Shown: positions 9,494-18,998 of the stretch, one piece after another
How the letters are laid out: each line of letters starts with the position of its first letter
How positions within the stretch are numbered: position 1 is the stretch's first letter
Assembly (NCBI RefSeq): GCF_900188205.1
Contig: NZ_FZOH01000006.1
Location: 244,507-308,506 of the forward strand
Reading direction: 5' to 3'
DNA: 64,000 bases
Origin: Geodermatophilus saharensis
GTDB lineage: Bacteria; Actinomycetota; Actinomycetes; Mycobacteriales; Geodermatophilaceae
Made by a program: the position numbers and the translations under genes
The notes under the pieces: generated by a model
What the model was told of the DNA's origin: nothing
The model's database searches: none
The model's input: only the letters and a program-made list of their open reading frames with translations

Positions 9494-10308
9494 ACGCGCA
9501 CCAGGTCGGCCAGCTCGGCGTAGATCGCCGGGCCGATGCCCGGGACGTCGTCGAGCTGCTCGACGCTGGTGAAGCGGCCGTGGTCCTCGCGGTGGGCGAT
9601 GATCCGCTCGGCCAGCACGGGGCCGATGCCGGGCAGGGCGTCGAGGTCGGCGGCGGTGGCGGCGTTGAGGTCCAGCGGCCCGGCCGGTGCTCCGCCCTGC
9701 GCGGGAGCGGTGGCGGGGTCTGCCGGTACGGCGCCGGGCACGCCGACGGCGATCTGCTGGCCGTCGGCCACGACCGCGGCCAGGTTGACCGACGCGGGGT
9801 CGGCCTCGGGCAGCAGTCCGCCGGCCGCGGCGACCGCGTCGGCCACGCGCGCCCCCTCGGGCAGGGTGACGAGGCCGGGCCGGGCGACCAGGCCGACCAC
9901 GGAGACGACGACGGTCGGCTGCGCCCCGGCGGCCTCCTCCGCCGACGGCGAGGCCGGCGCGGCCGCGGAGGTCACGGCCGGCGGTGCCGGTTCCACGCGC
10001 GGCCGGTCGAGCCAGGTCCACCCCGCCACCGCCAGGCCGGCCAGCAGGCCGGCCACCCACAGCGCCCGGCTGCCCCGCCGCCCGGGGTCGACGCGCACCG
10101 TCCGCGCCGGTGCGCGGTGGCGGCCCAGCGCGCCGGGGAGCGCGTCGTCGAGGTCCGGCTGGTCGTCGACGGGGTGGGGTCCGGCGTCGAGGGGATCGCG
10201 AGGGGACTCGTCGTCGGGGAGCCAGCCGGACCGCCGGCCCTCGGCCAGCAGCACCCGCAGACGGGCACGGATGACGTCGGGGTCGTCACGGCGTGAGGTC
10301 AGGCGCAC
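9490..10308 (-). CDS. comEA: ComEA-like DNA-binding protein
   Basis: This is a membrane-anchored helix-hairpin-helix protein, the usual DNA receptor partner of ComEC. From GTG 10308 it has 272 residues. There is a cytoplasmic charged N-terminus, one membrane segment (ALWVAGLLAGLAVAGWTWL), a Pro/Ala-rich linker, and an SLBB-type domain (VSVVGLVARPGLVTLPEG). It ends in tandem HhH motifs LPGIGPVLAERII and VPGIGPAIYAEL. The frame stays open to 10419, but that extension is low-complexity Arg/Pro sequence, so the later start is preferred. Confidence 0.88.
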   Translation of the reverse strand: MRLTSRRDDPDVIRARLRVLLAEGRRSGWLPDDESPRDPLDAGPHPVDDQPDLDDALPGALGRHRAPARTVRVDPGRRGSRALWVAGLLAGLAVAGWTWLDRPRVEPAPPAVTSAAAPASPSAEEAAGAQPTVVVSVVGLVARPGLVTLPEGARVADAVAAAGGLLPEADPASVNLAAVVADGQQIAVGVPGAVPADPATAPAQGGAPAGPLDLNAATAADLDALPGIGPVLAERIIAHREDHGRFTSVEQLDDVPGIGPAIYAELADLVRV

Positions 10309-10446
10309 GCGGCGGACGGTAGGCAGGCGGCGGCCTGCCGCGGACCGCCGCGCGGGGGCCTGTGGACGGCCTCCCCGCCTGTGGACGGGCCGGGCGGGAG
10401 GGGCGGCGGCCGGGTGCACGCTGCACCGGTGACCGCCTCCCTGCGT

Positions 10447-11349
10447 TCAGTCCTCCGGGCGCTCCGCGTCCGGAGCGGTCTCCTCTGGCGTGTCCGCCGG
10501 CTGTTCCGCGGGCGCCACGACGACGCCCACCGCGCCCGGGCCGACGTGCGCGCCGATGACCGCACCCAGCTCGCTGACGTGCAGCTCCCGCATGCCGGGG
10601 ATCGCCTCGCGGAGTTGGGCGGCCAGCTTCTCGGCGCGGTCGGCGGCGGCCAGGTGGTGCACCGCGACGGAGGCGCCCGGGCCGCCGGCCGCCTCGGCGG
10701 CCCGCTGCACCATGCGGCTGATCGCGCGGGTGGTGGTGCGGACCCGCTCCAGCGGGACGACCCGGCCATCGGCCACGTGCAGCACCGGCTTGATCGACAG
10801 CGCCGTGCCGAGCAGGGAGGCGGCCGAGCCGATCCGGCCACCGCGGCGCAGGTGCTCGAGGGTGTCGACGACGAACAGCGTGCGGGTCCGCGCCGCGGCG
10901 GTGTTGGCGACCGCAGCGACCTCGGCGGCGTCGGCTCCGGCTGCGGCGGCACGCGCGGCGGCGAGGACGGCGAAGCCGGTGCCCATGGCCGTCGAGCGGG
11001 TGTCGACGACCGTCACCACGTGCTCGCCGACCTGCGCGGCGGCCAGGCGGGCGGCGTCCCAGGTGCCGGAGAGGTCGGCCGAGAGGTGGACCGAGACGAC
11101 CCGGTCGGCGCCGGCCGCCAGGCGCCGGCGGTAGGCGGCGACGAAGTCCCCCGGCGTGGGCCGGGAGGTCGACACCCGCTGCCCGCGGACGGCCAGCGCG
11201 CGGGCCACGTCCCCGGGGGTCACGTCCTCGCCCTCGCGCCCGGAGCGTCCGGCGAGGACGACGTAGCAGGGCACCACCTCGATGCCGTACTGCGCGACCA
11301 CCTCGGGCGGCAGGTAGGCCGTGGAGTCGGTGACCACGGCGACGGGCAT
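10447..11349 (-). CDS. DegV family fatty-acid-binding protein
   Basis: This is a DegV/FakB-like protein that binds a fatty acid in a two-domain fold. In other bacteria such proteins present fatty acids to the FakA kinase. It has 300 residues starting PVAVVTDSTAYLPPEV, the family's opening DST motif. The SRPTPGDF segment near residue 60 and the later VVDTRSTAMGTGF region are typical. The C-terminal stretch is acidic (VAPAEQPADTPEETAPDAE), an extension past the fold. No fakA-like gene is seen in the window, so its partner must be elsewhere. Confidence 0.9.
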   Translation of the reverse strand: MPVAVVTDSTAYLPPEVVAQYGIEVVPCYVVLAGRSGREGEDVTPGDVARALAVRGQRVSTSRPTPGDFVAAYRRRLAAGADRVVSVHLSADLSGTWDAARLAAAQVGEHVVTVVDTRSTAMGTGFAVLAAARAAAAGADAAEVAAVANTAAARTRTLFVVDTLEHLRRGGRIGSAASLLGTALSIKPVLHVADGRVVPLERVRTTTRAISRMVQRAAEAAGGPGASVAVHHLAAADRAEKLAAQLREAIPGMRELHVSELGAVIGAHVGPGAVGVVVAPAEQPADTPEETAPDAERPED

Positions 11350-11431
11350 CAGCCGAGGCTAGCCGCAGCCCGCGGCGGGTCCCCCGGGGTGCCGCCGGCT
11401 GCCGCGCCCGGGTGCCGGAAACGCACGTCGG

Positions 11432-12172
11432 TCACGACAGCGCGTCGGCGTCCTGGGCCGGGGGTGCGCCCTCCGGCGTGGCGCCGGCGTCGAGCACGGC
11501 GCCTCGGGCGTGCCCGTCCGCCGCCGGGACGACGGTGACGGCGCAGTTGTGCCGGACGAGCCGCCACCGCTCCCCCTGCCGGACGAGCTCGCTCCAGCCG
11601 CAGTTGGCCAGCGGGCCGAACACCCGCCGGTGCTGCGGCCCGAGTCCGAGCAGCGCCTCCATCAGCCGCCCGGCGGTCCCCCCGTGGGTGACCACCACGG
11701 CGACGTCGGCCGCCGGGAGGTCGGCGAGGGCGGCCAGGGCCCGGGCGACGACGGCCGCGTTCTCCTCGCCGCCACGACCGCGCACCGGCCGGCCGGCGGC
11801 CCAGTCGGCGAACTGGTCGGGGAACCGGTCGGCCACCTCGTCCCGGGTCAGCCCCTCCCAGCGGCCCAGCCCGTGCTCGCGCAGGCGCTCGTCGAGCCGC
11901 AGCGGGACGCCGAGCAGCGCGGTCAGCGCGGCGGCGGTGTCGGCGGCGCGGACGAGGTCGCTGGAGACGACGACGGTCGAGCCGGGGTGCAGCCCGCCGG
12001 CGACCAGGTGCGGCGCCGTGCGGACCGCCTGGGCCCGGCCCTCGGCGTCCAGCGGCGGGTCCAGCTGCCCCTGGAAGCGGCCGGTGGCGTTCCACTCCGT
12101 CCGGCCGTGCCGCCACACGACCAGGCGCGGAACGGGCAGGTCGGGCAGGTCGGCTGGGAGGGCGGCCGTCAC
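11432..12172 (-). CDS. Histidine phosphatase family protein
   Basis: This is a phosphoglycerate-mutase-fold phosphatase of 246 residues from GTG 12172. The catalytic RHG motif is seen in LVVWRHGRTEWNATGRFQGQ. The partner Arg/Glu lies in LRLDERLREHGLGRWEGL, and the second His lies in VAVVVTHGGTAGRLM. It overlaps rsfS by four bases and so is translated with rsfS and nadD. In actinobacteria this position often holds a phosphatase sometimes annotated as a glucosyl-3-phosphoglycerate phosphatase. The substrate cannot be told from sequence. Confidence 0.88.
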   Translation of the reverse strand: MTAALPADLPDLPVPRLVVWRHGRTEWNATGRFQGQLDPPLDAEGRAQAVRTAPHLVAGGLHPGSTVVVSSDLVRAADTAAALTALLGVPLRLDERLREHGLGRWEGLTRDEVADRFPDQFADWAAGRPVRGRGGEENAAVVARALAALADLPAADVAVVVTHGGTAGRLMEALLGLGPQHRRVFGPLANCGWSELVRQGERWRLVRHNCAVTVVPAADGHARGAVLDAGATPEGAPPAQDADALS

Positions 12173-12753
12173 CGGCCGGTCGCGTCCGGGTTCCCGGGCT
12201 CAGCCGCGGCCCCGCCGACCAGCGGGTCGCCCTCGAGCACGTCGTCGTCGAGCAGGTCCTCGTCGGTGGTCGTACCGCCTGCGCCGGATGCCGGCTCGTC
12301 CGGGTCGGGGGCCAGCAGCACGGAGCCGGCGCCGGCCGGGTCGACGTCGTCCGCCGACAGGGTCGCGGCCGAGGCGCCGTCGCCGGACGGGAGGGCCCGG
12401 TCGACGAACGGGATGGTCGGGCAGTCCTTCCACAGCCGCTCGAGGGCGTAGTAGGCGCGCTCCTCGGCGTGCTGGACGTGCACGACGACGTCGACGAAGT
12501 CGAGCAGCACCCAGCGGGCCTCCGCGACGCCCTCGCGCCGCACCGGCTTGATCCCGCGCCCCCGCAGCCGCTCCTCCACCTCGTCGACGATCGACTGCAC
12601 CTGGCGCTCGTTGGGCGCGGAGGCCAGCACGAAGGCGTCGGTGATCGCCAGCCGGTCGCTGACGTCGACGATCGACACGTCGGTGGCGAGCTTGTCGGCT
12701 GCGGCCTGGGCCGCGAGCAGCGCGGTCTCCCGCGCCTCGGCCGAGGCGGTCAT
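12169..12753 (-). CDS. rsfS: Ribosomal silencing factor RsfS
   Basis: RsfS binds L14 on the 50S subunit and blocks subunit joining when nutrients are short. The first ~115 residues hold the DUF143 fold, with [20 protein letters not shown] and [12 protein letters not shown]...YALERLW. The remaining ~75 residues form an acidic, Gly/Asp-rich tail ([19 protein letters not shown]) not needed for the fold. The gene overlaps nadD on one side and the phosphatase on the other by four bases each, so the three genes form a tight operon. Confidence 0.93.
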   Translation of the reverse strand: MTASAEARETALLAAQAAADKLATDVSIVDVSDRLAITDAFVLASAPNERQVQSIVDEVEERLRGRGIKPVRREGVAEARWVLLDFVDVVVHVQHAEERAYYALERLWKDCPTIPFVDRALPSGDGASAATLSADDVDPAGAGSVLLAPDPDEPASGAGGTTTDEDLLDDDVLEGDPLVGGAAAEPGNPDATGR

Positions 12754-13433
12754 CGGGGCACCTCCTGGAGGGCGGTCGACGGGGGGTCGGACGGGCCGGC
12801 GGCCGGCCGGTCGGAGCGCGGGGCACCCGGACGGCGGGGCACCGGCCCCGAGCGGTAGAGGCCGCGCTTCTCGATGTACTGGACGACCCCGTCGGGCACG
12901 AGGTACCAGACCGGCATGCCGCGGGCCACGCGGTCGCGGCAGTCGGTGGAGCTGATCGCCAGCGCCGGGACCTCGACGAGGCTGACGGCCCCCTCGGGCA
13001 GGTGCCCGTCGGCCAGGGTGAACCCGGGACGGGTGACCCCGACGAAGTGCGCCAGCCGCAGGAACCGCTCGCTGTCGCGCCAGGTGAGGATCTGCGCGAG
13101 CGCGTCGGCGCCGGTGATGAAGAACAGCTCGGCATCCGGGCGCTGCCGGTGCAGGTCGGTGAGCGTGTCGATCGTGTAGGTCGGGCCCTCGCGGTCGACG
13201 TCGACGCGGCTGACGGTGAACCGCGGGTTGGAGGCGGTGGCGATGACGGTCATCAGGTAGCGGTCCTCGGCGGGACTGACCGCGCGCTCGGTCTTCTGCC
13301 AGGGCTGGCCGGTGGGGACGAACACGACCTCGTCGAGCCCGAACAGGCCGGCCACCTCGCTGGCGGCCACCAGGTGGCCGTGGTGGATGGGATCGAACGT
13401 CCCGCCCATCACGCCGATCCGGGTCCCGGTCAC
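12750..13433 (-). CDS. nadD: Nicotinate-nucleotide adenylyltransferase
   Basis: NadD makes nicotinic acid adenine dinucleotide from NaMN and ATP in NAD synthesis. The 227-residue product opens with the nucleotidyltransferase signature [18 protein letters not shown]. The [10 protein letters not shown] substrate loop follows, and [13 protein letters not shown] matches the ISST(x)IR-type ATP motif, here with Asp-Cys in place of the usual residues. The last ~25 residues are a disordered Pro/Arg tail. It heads the nadD-rsfS-phosphatase operon. Confidence 0.94.
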   Translation of the reverse strand: MTGTRIGVMGGTFDPIHHGHLVAASEVAGLFGLDEVVFVPTGQPWQKTERAVSPAEDRYLMTVIATASNPRFTVSRVDVDREGPTYTIDTLTDLHRQRPDAELFFITGADALAQILTWRDSERFLRLAHFVGVTRPGFTLADGHLPEGAVSLVEVPALAISSTDCRDRVARGMPVWYLVPDGVVQYIEKRGLYRSGPVPRRPGAPRSDRPAAGPSDPPSTALQEVPR

Positions 13434-13491
13434 CGACCGAGCCTAACCGGCCCCCGTCCGGGCCGGTGACGCGACGGAACGGCTCCCTCGC

Positions 13492-13536
13492 AGGGACCCG
13501 CCGCGAGCCTGCGAGTGGTGGGGGGCGAGGGGTCCT
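13492..13536. repeat. Imperfect intergenic palindrome, copy 1
   Basis: This 45-base element starts AGGGACCC and ends GGGGTCCT, with GCGAGCCTGCGAG near its middle. A related 46-base copy lies at 27181-27226 in the same orientation. Both are in gaps after a minus-strand gene. It may act as a terminator or be a dispersed repeat of this genome. Confidence 0.65.
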
Positions 13537-13558
13537 CGATCAGAGGGTGGTGCCGAGC

Positions 13559-15013
13559 TCAGAGGGTGGTCACGAAGTCGGCGAGCTGGGTGGCGTTGCG
13601 GCACTCGACCATGTCGACGACCTCGCCGTACCGGTCGGCCGCCGAGTCACCGCTGCCCCACAGCCGGCGCGGCTCGGGGTTGAGCCAGTGCGCCGAGCGG
13701 GCGCGGCGGACCAGGTCGGTCAGCACCGGCAGGCCCGGCTGGCGGTAGTTGGTCCGCCCGTCGCCGAGCACGAGCAGCGACGTCTTCGGCCCGACGGCGG
13801 TCGGCCAGCGGTCGGCGAACACCTCCAGGGCGTTGCCGTAGTCGCTGTGCCCGTCGAAGGCGACGACGTCGGCCTCCCGCCCGATGCGCGCGATGGCGCC
13901 GGCGACGTCGGCACCTGGGCGGAAGAAGCGGGTCACCTCGTCGGTGGCGTCGACGAAGGCGAACGCGCGCACGCCGGAGAAGTGCTCGCGCAGCGCCTGG
14001 GTGAGCATCAGCGTGAAGTGGCTGAACCCGGCCACCGAGCCGCTGACGTCGCAGAGCACGACCAGCTCGGGCTTGTGCACCTTCCGCGGCCGGTGGTGGG
14101 TCACCACCGGCACCCCGCCGGTGCCGAGCGACGCGCGCACCGTCCGGCGGAAGTCCAGCCGGCCCTCGCGGCCCATCCGCCGCCGCGCCGACAGCCGCAC
14201 CGCCAGCCGCCGGGCCAGCGGCGCCACCGCCCGCCGCAGCTCGGCGAGGTCGGCCTGCTGCGCCCGCAGGAAGTCGACCTGCTCGGCGAGCGGCCGCACG
14301 GCGCTCTTCGCCACCCGCTCCCGGCCCCGCTCCGCCGCGCTGCGCCGGCGCACCTCCGCGTCGACCGCGGCCCGGAAGGCGGCCAGCCGCTCGCGCACGG
14401 TCTGCCGGGCGACCTGCTCGGCCAGCCCGCCGCGGCCGCTGTCCCCCAGCAGGCCGGCCAGCAGCTGCGCGACCAGCGTGTCCGGCGAGAGCGCCCGCAT
14501 CACCCGGTAGCCGAAGTACGACTGCCCCGACGGCGAGGCCGGCGCCCGCCCGAGCTGGTCGACCGCCCGGCGGGCGAAGCGGCGCAGCGCCTCGTCGTCG
14601 CCCTCGAGCAGCAGGCGGGCCAGCTCGGCGCGCATCCGGTCGGAGAGGTCCCGCTGGTCGCCGTGCCCCTCGGGCAGGTCCAGGCTGACGCCGTCGTCCT
14701 CCTCGGGGTCGGCCTCGGGGTCCCCGCCGGACGTGACCGGGCGGTCCGACAGCGGCCACCACAGGTCGAACAGCACGTCGTAGGCGGGGCGCTGCGAGGC
14801 GCGCTGCAGCAGCACCGCCGCCAGCCCGTGCCGCAGCTGCTCGCGCTCGAGCAGGTCGACGACGGTGAGGATCTCGGCGGCGTCGACGGCCTGGCTGATC
14901 CCGACCGGGATGCCGGCCTCGCGCACCGCGCGCACGAAGCCGTCGAGGTGCCCGGCCAGCCCGCCGGGGGCGACCGGTCCGGCGGCCGGCCCCGCGGGCG
15001 ACGGTGCGGACAT
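13559..15013 (-). CDS. VWA domain (CoxE-like) protein
   Basis: This is a CoxE-like protein of 484 residues from ATG 15013, overlapping the MoxR ATPase stop. The N-terminal half is helical and charged (LDGFVRAVREAGIPVGISQ). The C-terminal half is a von Willebrand factor A domain with the metal-binding MIDAS sequence LCDVSGSVAG and later LLVLGDGRTNY. MoxR/VWA pairs act as chaperone-like complexes that insert metals or remodel protein complexes. No client is encoded nearby, so the target is unknown. Confidence 0.88.
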   Translation of the reverse strand: MSAPSPAGPAAGPVAPGGLAGHLDGFVRAVREAGIPVGISQAVDAAEILTVVDLLEREQLRHGLAAVLLQRASQRPAYDVLFDLWWPLSDRPVTSGGDPEADPEEDDGVSLDLPEGHGDQRDLSDRMRAELARLLLEGDDEALRRFARRAVDQLGRAPASPSGQSYFGYRVMRALSPDTLVAQLLAGLLGDSGRGGLAEQVARQTVRERLAAFRAAVDAEVRRRSAAERGRERVAKSAVRPLAEQVDFLRAQQADLAELRRAVAPLARRLAVRLSARRRMGREGRLDFRRTVRASLGTGGVPVVTHHRPRKVHKPELVVLCDVSGSVAGFSHFTLMLTQALREHFSGVRAFAFVDATDEVTRFFRPGADVAGAIARIGREADVVAFDGHSDYGNALEVFADRWPTAVGPKTSLLVLGDGRTNYRQPGLPVLTDLVRRARSAHWLNPEPRRLWGSGDSAADRYGEVVDMVECRNATQLADFVTTL

Positions 15014-15900
15014 CAGTTGAGCCGCAGCTCGGCGGCGGCGCGGTCCTGGTCGCTGGCGTGCTTGAGCACCACGCCCAGCGTCGAGCGGACCGCGGTCTCG
15101 TCGAGGGTGTCGAGGCCCAGCTCCAGCAGCGTCTGCGCCCAGTCGAGGGTCTCGGAGATCGACGGCGACTTCTTCAGCTCCATCGCCCGCAGGGCCCGGA
15201 TGGTGCGCACCAGCTGCTCGGCCAGGCCCGGCGCCAGGTCGGGCACCCGCGAGAGCACGATCTCCCGCTCCCGCTCGGCCGAGGGGTAGTCCAGCGACAG
15301 GTACAGGCAGCGCCGCTTGAGCGCCTCGGACAGCTCGCGGGTGGCGTTGGAGGTCAGCACCACCGTGGGCCGCCGGGTGGCGGTCACCGTGCCGAGCTCG
15401 GGGATGGTGACCTGGAAGTCGCTGAGCACCTCCAGCAGCAGGCCCTCGACCTCGACGTCGGCCTTGTCGGTCTCGTCGATGAGCAACACGGTGGGCTCGC
15501 TGCGCCGGATGGCGGTCAGCAGCGGCCGGGAGAGCAGGAACTCCTCGCCGAAGATGTCGTCGTGGACGGTGTCCCAGTCCGCGCCGTCGCCGCCCTGCGC
15601 CGCCTGGATGCGCAGCAGCTGCTTCTTGTAGTTCCACTCGTAGAGCGCCCGCGCCTCGTCGAGACCCTCGTAGCACTGCAGCCGGATCAGCTCCGACCCC
15701 GTCGCCGCGGCCAGCGCCTTGGCCAGCTCGGTCTTGCCGGTGCCCGCGGGCCCCTCGACCAGCAGCGGCTTGCCCAGCCGGTCGGCGAGGAAGACCGTCG
15801 TCGCGATCCGCTCGTCGGGCAGGTACCCGGCCGTCGACAGCCGCTTGCCCACGTCGGCGACGGAGGAGAACTGCGGCGACTGCGTCGGGGGGCGGGGCAT
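15013..15900 (-). CDS. MoxR-family AAA ATPase
   Basis: This AAA+ ATPase has 295 residues from ATG 15900, chosen because GAGGAG lies just upstream. Walker A is GPAGTGKTELAKAL and Walker B is VLLIDETDKAD, and the sensor region is VVLTSNATREL. It works with the VWA protein encoded next, whose start codon overlaps this stop. An in-frame ATG at 15921 would add a short Pro/Ser-rich stretch. Confidence 0.9.
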   Translation of the reverse strand: MPRPPTQSPQFSSVADVGKRLSTAGYLPDERIATTVFLADRLGKPLLVEGPAGTGKTELAKALAAATGSELIRLQCYEGLDEARALYEWNYKKQLLRIQAAQGGDGADWDTVHDDIFGEEFLLSRPLLTAIRRSEPTVLLIDETDKADVEVEGLLLEVLSDFQVTIPELGTVTATRRPTVVLTSNATRELSEALKRRCLYLSLDYPSAEREREIVLSRVPDLAPGLAEQLVRTIRALRAMELKKSPSISETLDWAQTLLELGLDTLDETAVRSTLGVVLKHASDQDRAAAELRLN

Positions 15901-15924
15901 GGGGCTCCTCGGGGAGGGCACGGG

Positions 15925-17178
15925 TCAGCGGGTGTGGCCGCTGCCGGTGACGACGTAGGTGGTGCTGGTCAGCTCGGGCAGGCCCAGCGGACCGCGCGCG
16001 TGCAGCTTCTGCGTGGAGATGCCGATCTCGGCACCGAAACCGAACTCGCCGCCGTCGGTGAACCGCGTGGAGGCGTTGACCATGACGGCGGCGGCGTCGA
16101 CCCCGGCGGTGAACGCGGTGATCGCCGAGGCCGAGTCGGCGACGATCGCCTCGGTGTGCCCGCTCCCCCACCGCGCGACGTGGTCGAGGGCGGCCGGCAG
16201 GTCGTCGACGACCCGCACCGCCATGTCCATCGACAGGTACTCGGTGGCCCAGTCCTCGTCGGTGGCCGGGACGACGGCGTCGTGCGCGGCGCGGGCGGCG
16301 TCGTCGCCGTGCAGCGTGACCCCGGCGTCGGCCAGCGCGCTGAGCAGCCGCGGCAGGAACGGCACGTCGCGGTGCACCAGCAGCGTCTCGGCGGAGTTGC
16401 AGACGCTCACCCGGTGGGTCTTGGAGTTGAGCACGACCGCCTCGGCGGTGGCCGGGTCGGCGGAGGCGTCGACGTAGACGTGGCAGTTGCCGACGCCGGT
16501 CTCGATCACCGGCACCTGCGCCTCGCGCACCACCCGCTGGATGAGCGAGGCGCCGCCGCGCGGGATGACGAGGTCGACGTGCCCGCGGGCGCGCAGCAGC
16601 TCGCCCACCGAGGCGCGGTCGGCCGGCAGCAGCTCGACCGAGCCCTCCGGCAGGCCGGCCTTCTGCGCCGCCTCCGACAGCACCGCGACCAGCGCGGTGT
16701 TGGTGCGGTACGCCGAGGCCGACCCGCGCAGCAGCGCCGCGTTGCCGCTCTTGAGGCACAGTCCCGCGGCGTCGACGGTCACGTTCGGCCGCGCCTCGTA
16801 GACGATGCCGACCACGCCGAAGGGCACCCGGACCTGCCGCAGCTCCAGCCCGTTGGGCAGCCGGGAGCCGCGGACGACGTCGCCCACCGGGTCGGGCAGG
16901 GCGACCAGCTCGCGCAGCGCGGCGGCGACGCCGGCCACCCGCGGGGCGTCCAGCCGCAGCCGGTCGAGGACCGACGCCGGGGTCCCCTCGGCCGCCGCGG
17001 CCTCGACGTCGAGCGCGTTGGCGGCCAGCACCTCGTCGGTGCGCTCGACCAGCGCGTCGGCCATCGCCGCGAGCGCGGCGTCCTTGACATCGGTGGGCAG
17101 CGTCCGCAGCACCCGGGCGGCGGCGCGGGCGCGCAGGACGGCGGCCCCGATCAGCGGCAGCTCGACGACGTCGGACAC
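15925..17178 (-). CDS. proA: Gamma-glutamyl phosphate reductase
   Basis: ProA reduces gamma-glutamyl phosphate to glutamate-5-semialdehyde with NADPH in proline synthesis. It has 417 residues, normal length. The catalytic Cys is in [15 protein letters not shown], and the cofactor region includes [21 protein letters not shown]. Its partner proB is in this window but about 6.5 kb away, next to obgE. The znu operon starts divergently about 65 bases from its start codon. Confidence 0.96.
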   Translation of the reverse strand: MSDVVELPLIGAAVLRARAAARVLRTLPTDVKDAALAAMADALVERTDEVLAANALDVEAAAAEGTPASVLDRLRLDAPRVAGVAAALRELVALPDPVGDVVRGSRLPNGLELRQVRVPFGVVGIVYEARPNVTVDAAGLCLKSGNAALLRGSASAYRTNTALVAVLSEAAQKAGLPEGSVELLPADRASVGELLRARGHVDLVIPRGGASLIQRVVREAQVPVIETGVGNCHVYVDASADPATAEAVVLNSKTHRVSVCNSAETLLVHRDVPFLPRLLSALADAGVTLHGDDAARAAHDAVVPATDEDWATEYLSMDMAVRVVDDLPAALDHVARWGSGHTEAIVADSASAITAFTAGVDAAAVMVNASTRFTDGGEFGFGAEIGISTQKLHARGPLGLPELTSTTYVVTGSGHTR

Positions 17179-17229
17179 GCCCCGGAGGGTACGCGCCGCC
17201 CCTCCCGCCCGGGCACGTCCCGACCCGTG

Positions 17230-17244
17230 TGAGAATGGTTCTCA
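17230..17244. promoter_or_regulatory. Zur-type operator on the znuA start
   Basis: The perfect 6-3-6 palindrome TGAGAATGGTTCTCA fits the known actinobacterial Zur/Fur box pattern TGAAAATGATTTTCA with four changes. Its last base is the A of the preferred ATG of znuA. GAGAAT at 17231-17236 could be a -10 element giving a leaderless transcript. A zur gene ends the same operon. Confidence 0.8.
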
Positions 17245-18194
17245 TGACCAGGACCGCGGCCCGAGTCGCCGCCGCCGCCGCGACCGCCCTGCTGCTCGCC
17301 GCCTGCGGCTCCTCCGGCGGGGACGAGGCCGCCGCGGCCGACGGCGTCCGGGTGCAGGCCGCCTTCTACCCGCTGCAGTGGGCGGCCGAGCGGGTCGGCG
17401 GTGACCGGGTCGACGTCGCCTCGCTCACCCCGCCGGGCGCCGAGCCGCACGACCTCGAACTCACTCCGCAGGACGTCGCCGCGCTGAGCGAGGCCGACCT
17501 CGTCGTCTACCTCGAGGGCTTCCAGCCCGCGCTCGACGACGCCGTCACCCAGGCCGGCGACGCCGCCTGGGACGCCGGGCAGGCCGCCGACCTGTCGCTC
17601 ACGACCGAGGCGCACGAGCACGAGGGCGAGAGCGAGGAGGAGCACGCAGCGCACGGCGAGGAGGACGGGGAGGTCGCCGACCCCCACTTCTGGCTCGACC
17701 CGACCCGCCTGGCCGACGTCGGCGACGCGCTGGCCGACCGGCTCGCCGAGGTCGACCCCGACGGGGCGGACACCTACCGCGCGAACGCCGAGGCGCTGCG
17801 CGGCGACCTCGAGAGCCTCGACGCCGAGATGCAGGAGGGGCTCGCCGACTGCGCGGTCACCACGCTGGTCACCGGCCACGACGCCTTCGGCTACCTCGCC
17901 GACCGCTACGGGCTGGAGGTGGTCGGCGTCAGCGGGCTGAGCCCCTCGGCCGAGCCCACCCCCGAGCAGCTGGCCGAGATCTCTACGCTGGTCCGCGAGC
18001 GCGGCGTGACGACCGTCTACACCGAGACCCTCGCCGACCCCGCCGTCGCCGAGACCGTCGCCGAGGAGGCCGGTGTGCAGACCGCCGTCCTCGACCCGAT
18101 CGAGGGCCTGACCGACGAGTCGGCCGGTGACGACTACCTCGAGGTCATGCGGGCCGACCTGGCCACTCTGCAGGAGGGGCAGGGCTGCGCGTGA
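17244..18194 (+). CDS. znuA: Zinc ABC transporter substrate-binding lipoprotein
   Basis: This is the zinc-binding lipoprotein of a ZnuABC importer. From ATG 17244 it has 316 residues; in-frame GTG 17229 and ATG 17235 are alternatives but lie inside the operator. The signal peptide ends in LLLAACGSS (lipobox). Metal ligands are expected at [35 protein letters not shown] and the late Asp in ETLADP. A His/Glu-rich loop ([17 protein letters not shown]) between the first two His ligands is typical of zinc rather than manganese binders. It is the first gene of znuA-znuC-znuB-zur. Confidence 0.94.
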   Translation: MTRTAARVAAAAATALLLAACGSSGGDEAAAADGVRVQAAFYPLQWAAERVGGDRVDVASLTPPGAEPHDLELTPQDVAALSEADLVVYLEGFQPALDDAVTQAGDAAWDAGQAADLSLTTEAHEHEGESEEEHAAHGEEDGEVADPHFWLDPTRLADVGDALADRLAEVDPDGADTYRANAEALRGDLESLDAEMQEGLADCAVTTLVTGHDAFGYLADRYGLEVVGVSGLSPSAEPTPEQLAEISTLVRERGVTTVYTETLADPAVAETVAEEAGVQTAVLDPIEGLTDESAGDDYLEVMRADLATLQEGQGCA

Positions 18195-18997
18195 CCGACC
18201 TCGCGCTCCGGCTGGCCGGCGCCACCATCGGCTACGGCGACGTCGCGATCGTCCGCGACGCCGACCTGACGGTGCGGCGCGGCGAGGCGGTCGCGGTGCT
18301 CGGCTCCAACGGCTCGGGCAAGACGACGCTCTCCCGCGGCCTGCTCGGCCTGGCCACCGTCCTCGGGGGCACCGTCGAGGTGCTCGGCGCCCCGGTCGGC
18401 CGGCAGCGCGAGCACGGCCGCATCGGCTACGTCCCCCAACGGCACACCGTCAGCGGCGCGATGCCGGCCACGGTCCGCGAGGTGGTGGGCGTGGGCCGGC
18501 TGCCCCGGCTGGGGCTGTTCCGGCGCCCCGGCCCGCGCGACCGGGCCGCGGTCGCCGAGGCGGTCGACGCCGTGGGCCTCGCCGACCGGCTCGAGGACCC
18601 GGTGGCCGCACTCTCCGGCGGCCAGCAGCGGCGGGTGCTCGTGGCCCGCGCGCTGGCCGCCGAGCCGGAGCTGCTGGTCATGGACGAGCCCACCGCCGGG
18701 GTCGACGCGGCCAGCCAGGCCGCACTGGCCGCCGTGCTGGCGCGGGTGTCGGCGGCCGGCACGACGCTGCTCGTCGTGACCCACGAGACCGGGCCACTGT
18801 CGGGCGTGCTCATGCGCGCGGTCGTCGTCGACTCCGGGCGCCTCACCTTCGACGGCCCGCTCGCCGCGGTCGGGCCGGTGGCCGGCGCCGACTGCCACCA
18901 CCCCGCCGGGGCCGCCGCCCCGCCGGTGCGCGGGTACCGGCTGGACCAGCCGCGGCCGGCCCCCGACGCGGTCCGCGTACGCGACGGGAGCCGCTGA
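18191..18997 (+). CDS. znuC: Zinc ABC transporter ATP-binding protein
   Basis: This is the ATPase of the zinc importer, with 268 residues. GTG 18191 overlaps the znuA stop by four bases. It shows Walker A ([13 protein letters not shown]), Q-loop (GYVPQRHTV), the signature [16 protein letters not shown], Walker B ([12 protein letters not shown]) and the switch His in VVTHET. The C-terminus has a short His-containing tail (DCHHPAGAA). It sits one base before znuB. Confidence 0.94.
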   Translation: MTDLALRLAGATIGYGDVAIVRDADLTVRRGEAVAVLGSNGSGKTTLSRGLLGLATVLGGTVEVLGAPVGRQREHGRIGYVPQRHTVSGAMPATVREVVGVGRLPRLGLFRRPGPRDRAAVAEAVDAVGLADRLEDPVAALSGGQQRRVLVARALAAEPELLVMDEPTAGVDAASQAALAAVLARVSAAGTTLLVVTHETGPLSGVLMRAVVVDSGRLTFDGPLAAVGPVAGADCHHPAGAAAPPVRGYRLDQPRPAPDAVRVRDGSR

Positions 18998-18998
18998 C

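Noticed and set aside
15014..17245. Upstream extension of the VWA protein frame
   Set aside because: This part is antisense or out-of-frame shadow of moxR and proA; the VWA protein starts at ATG 15013.
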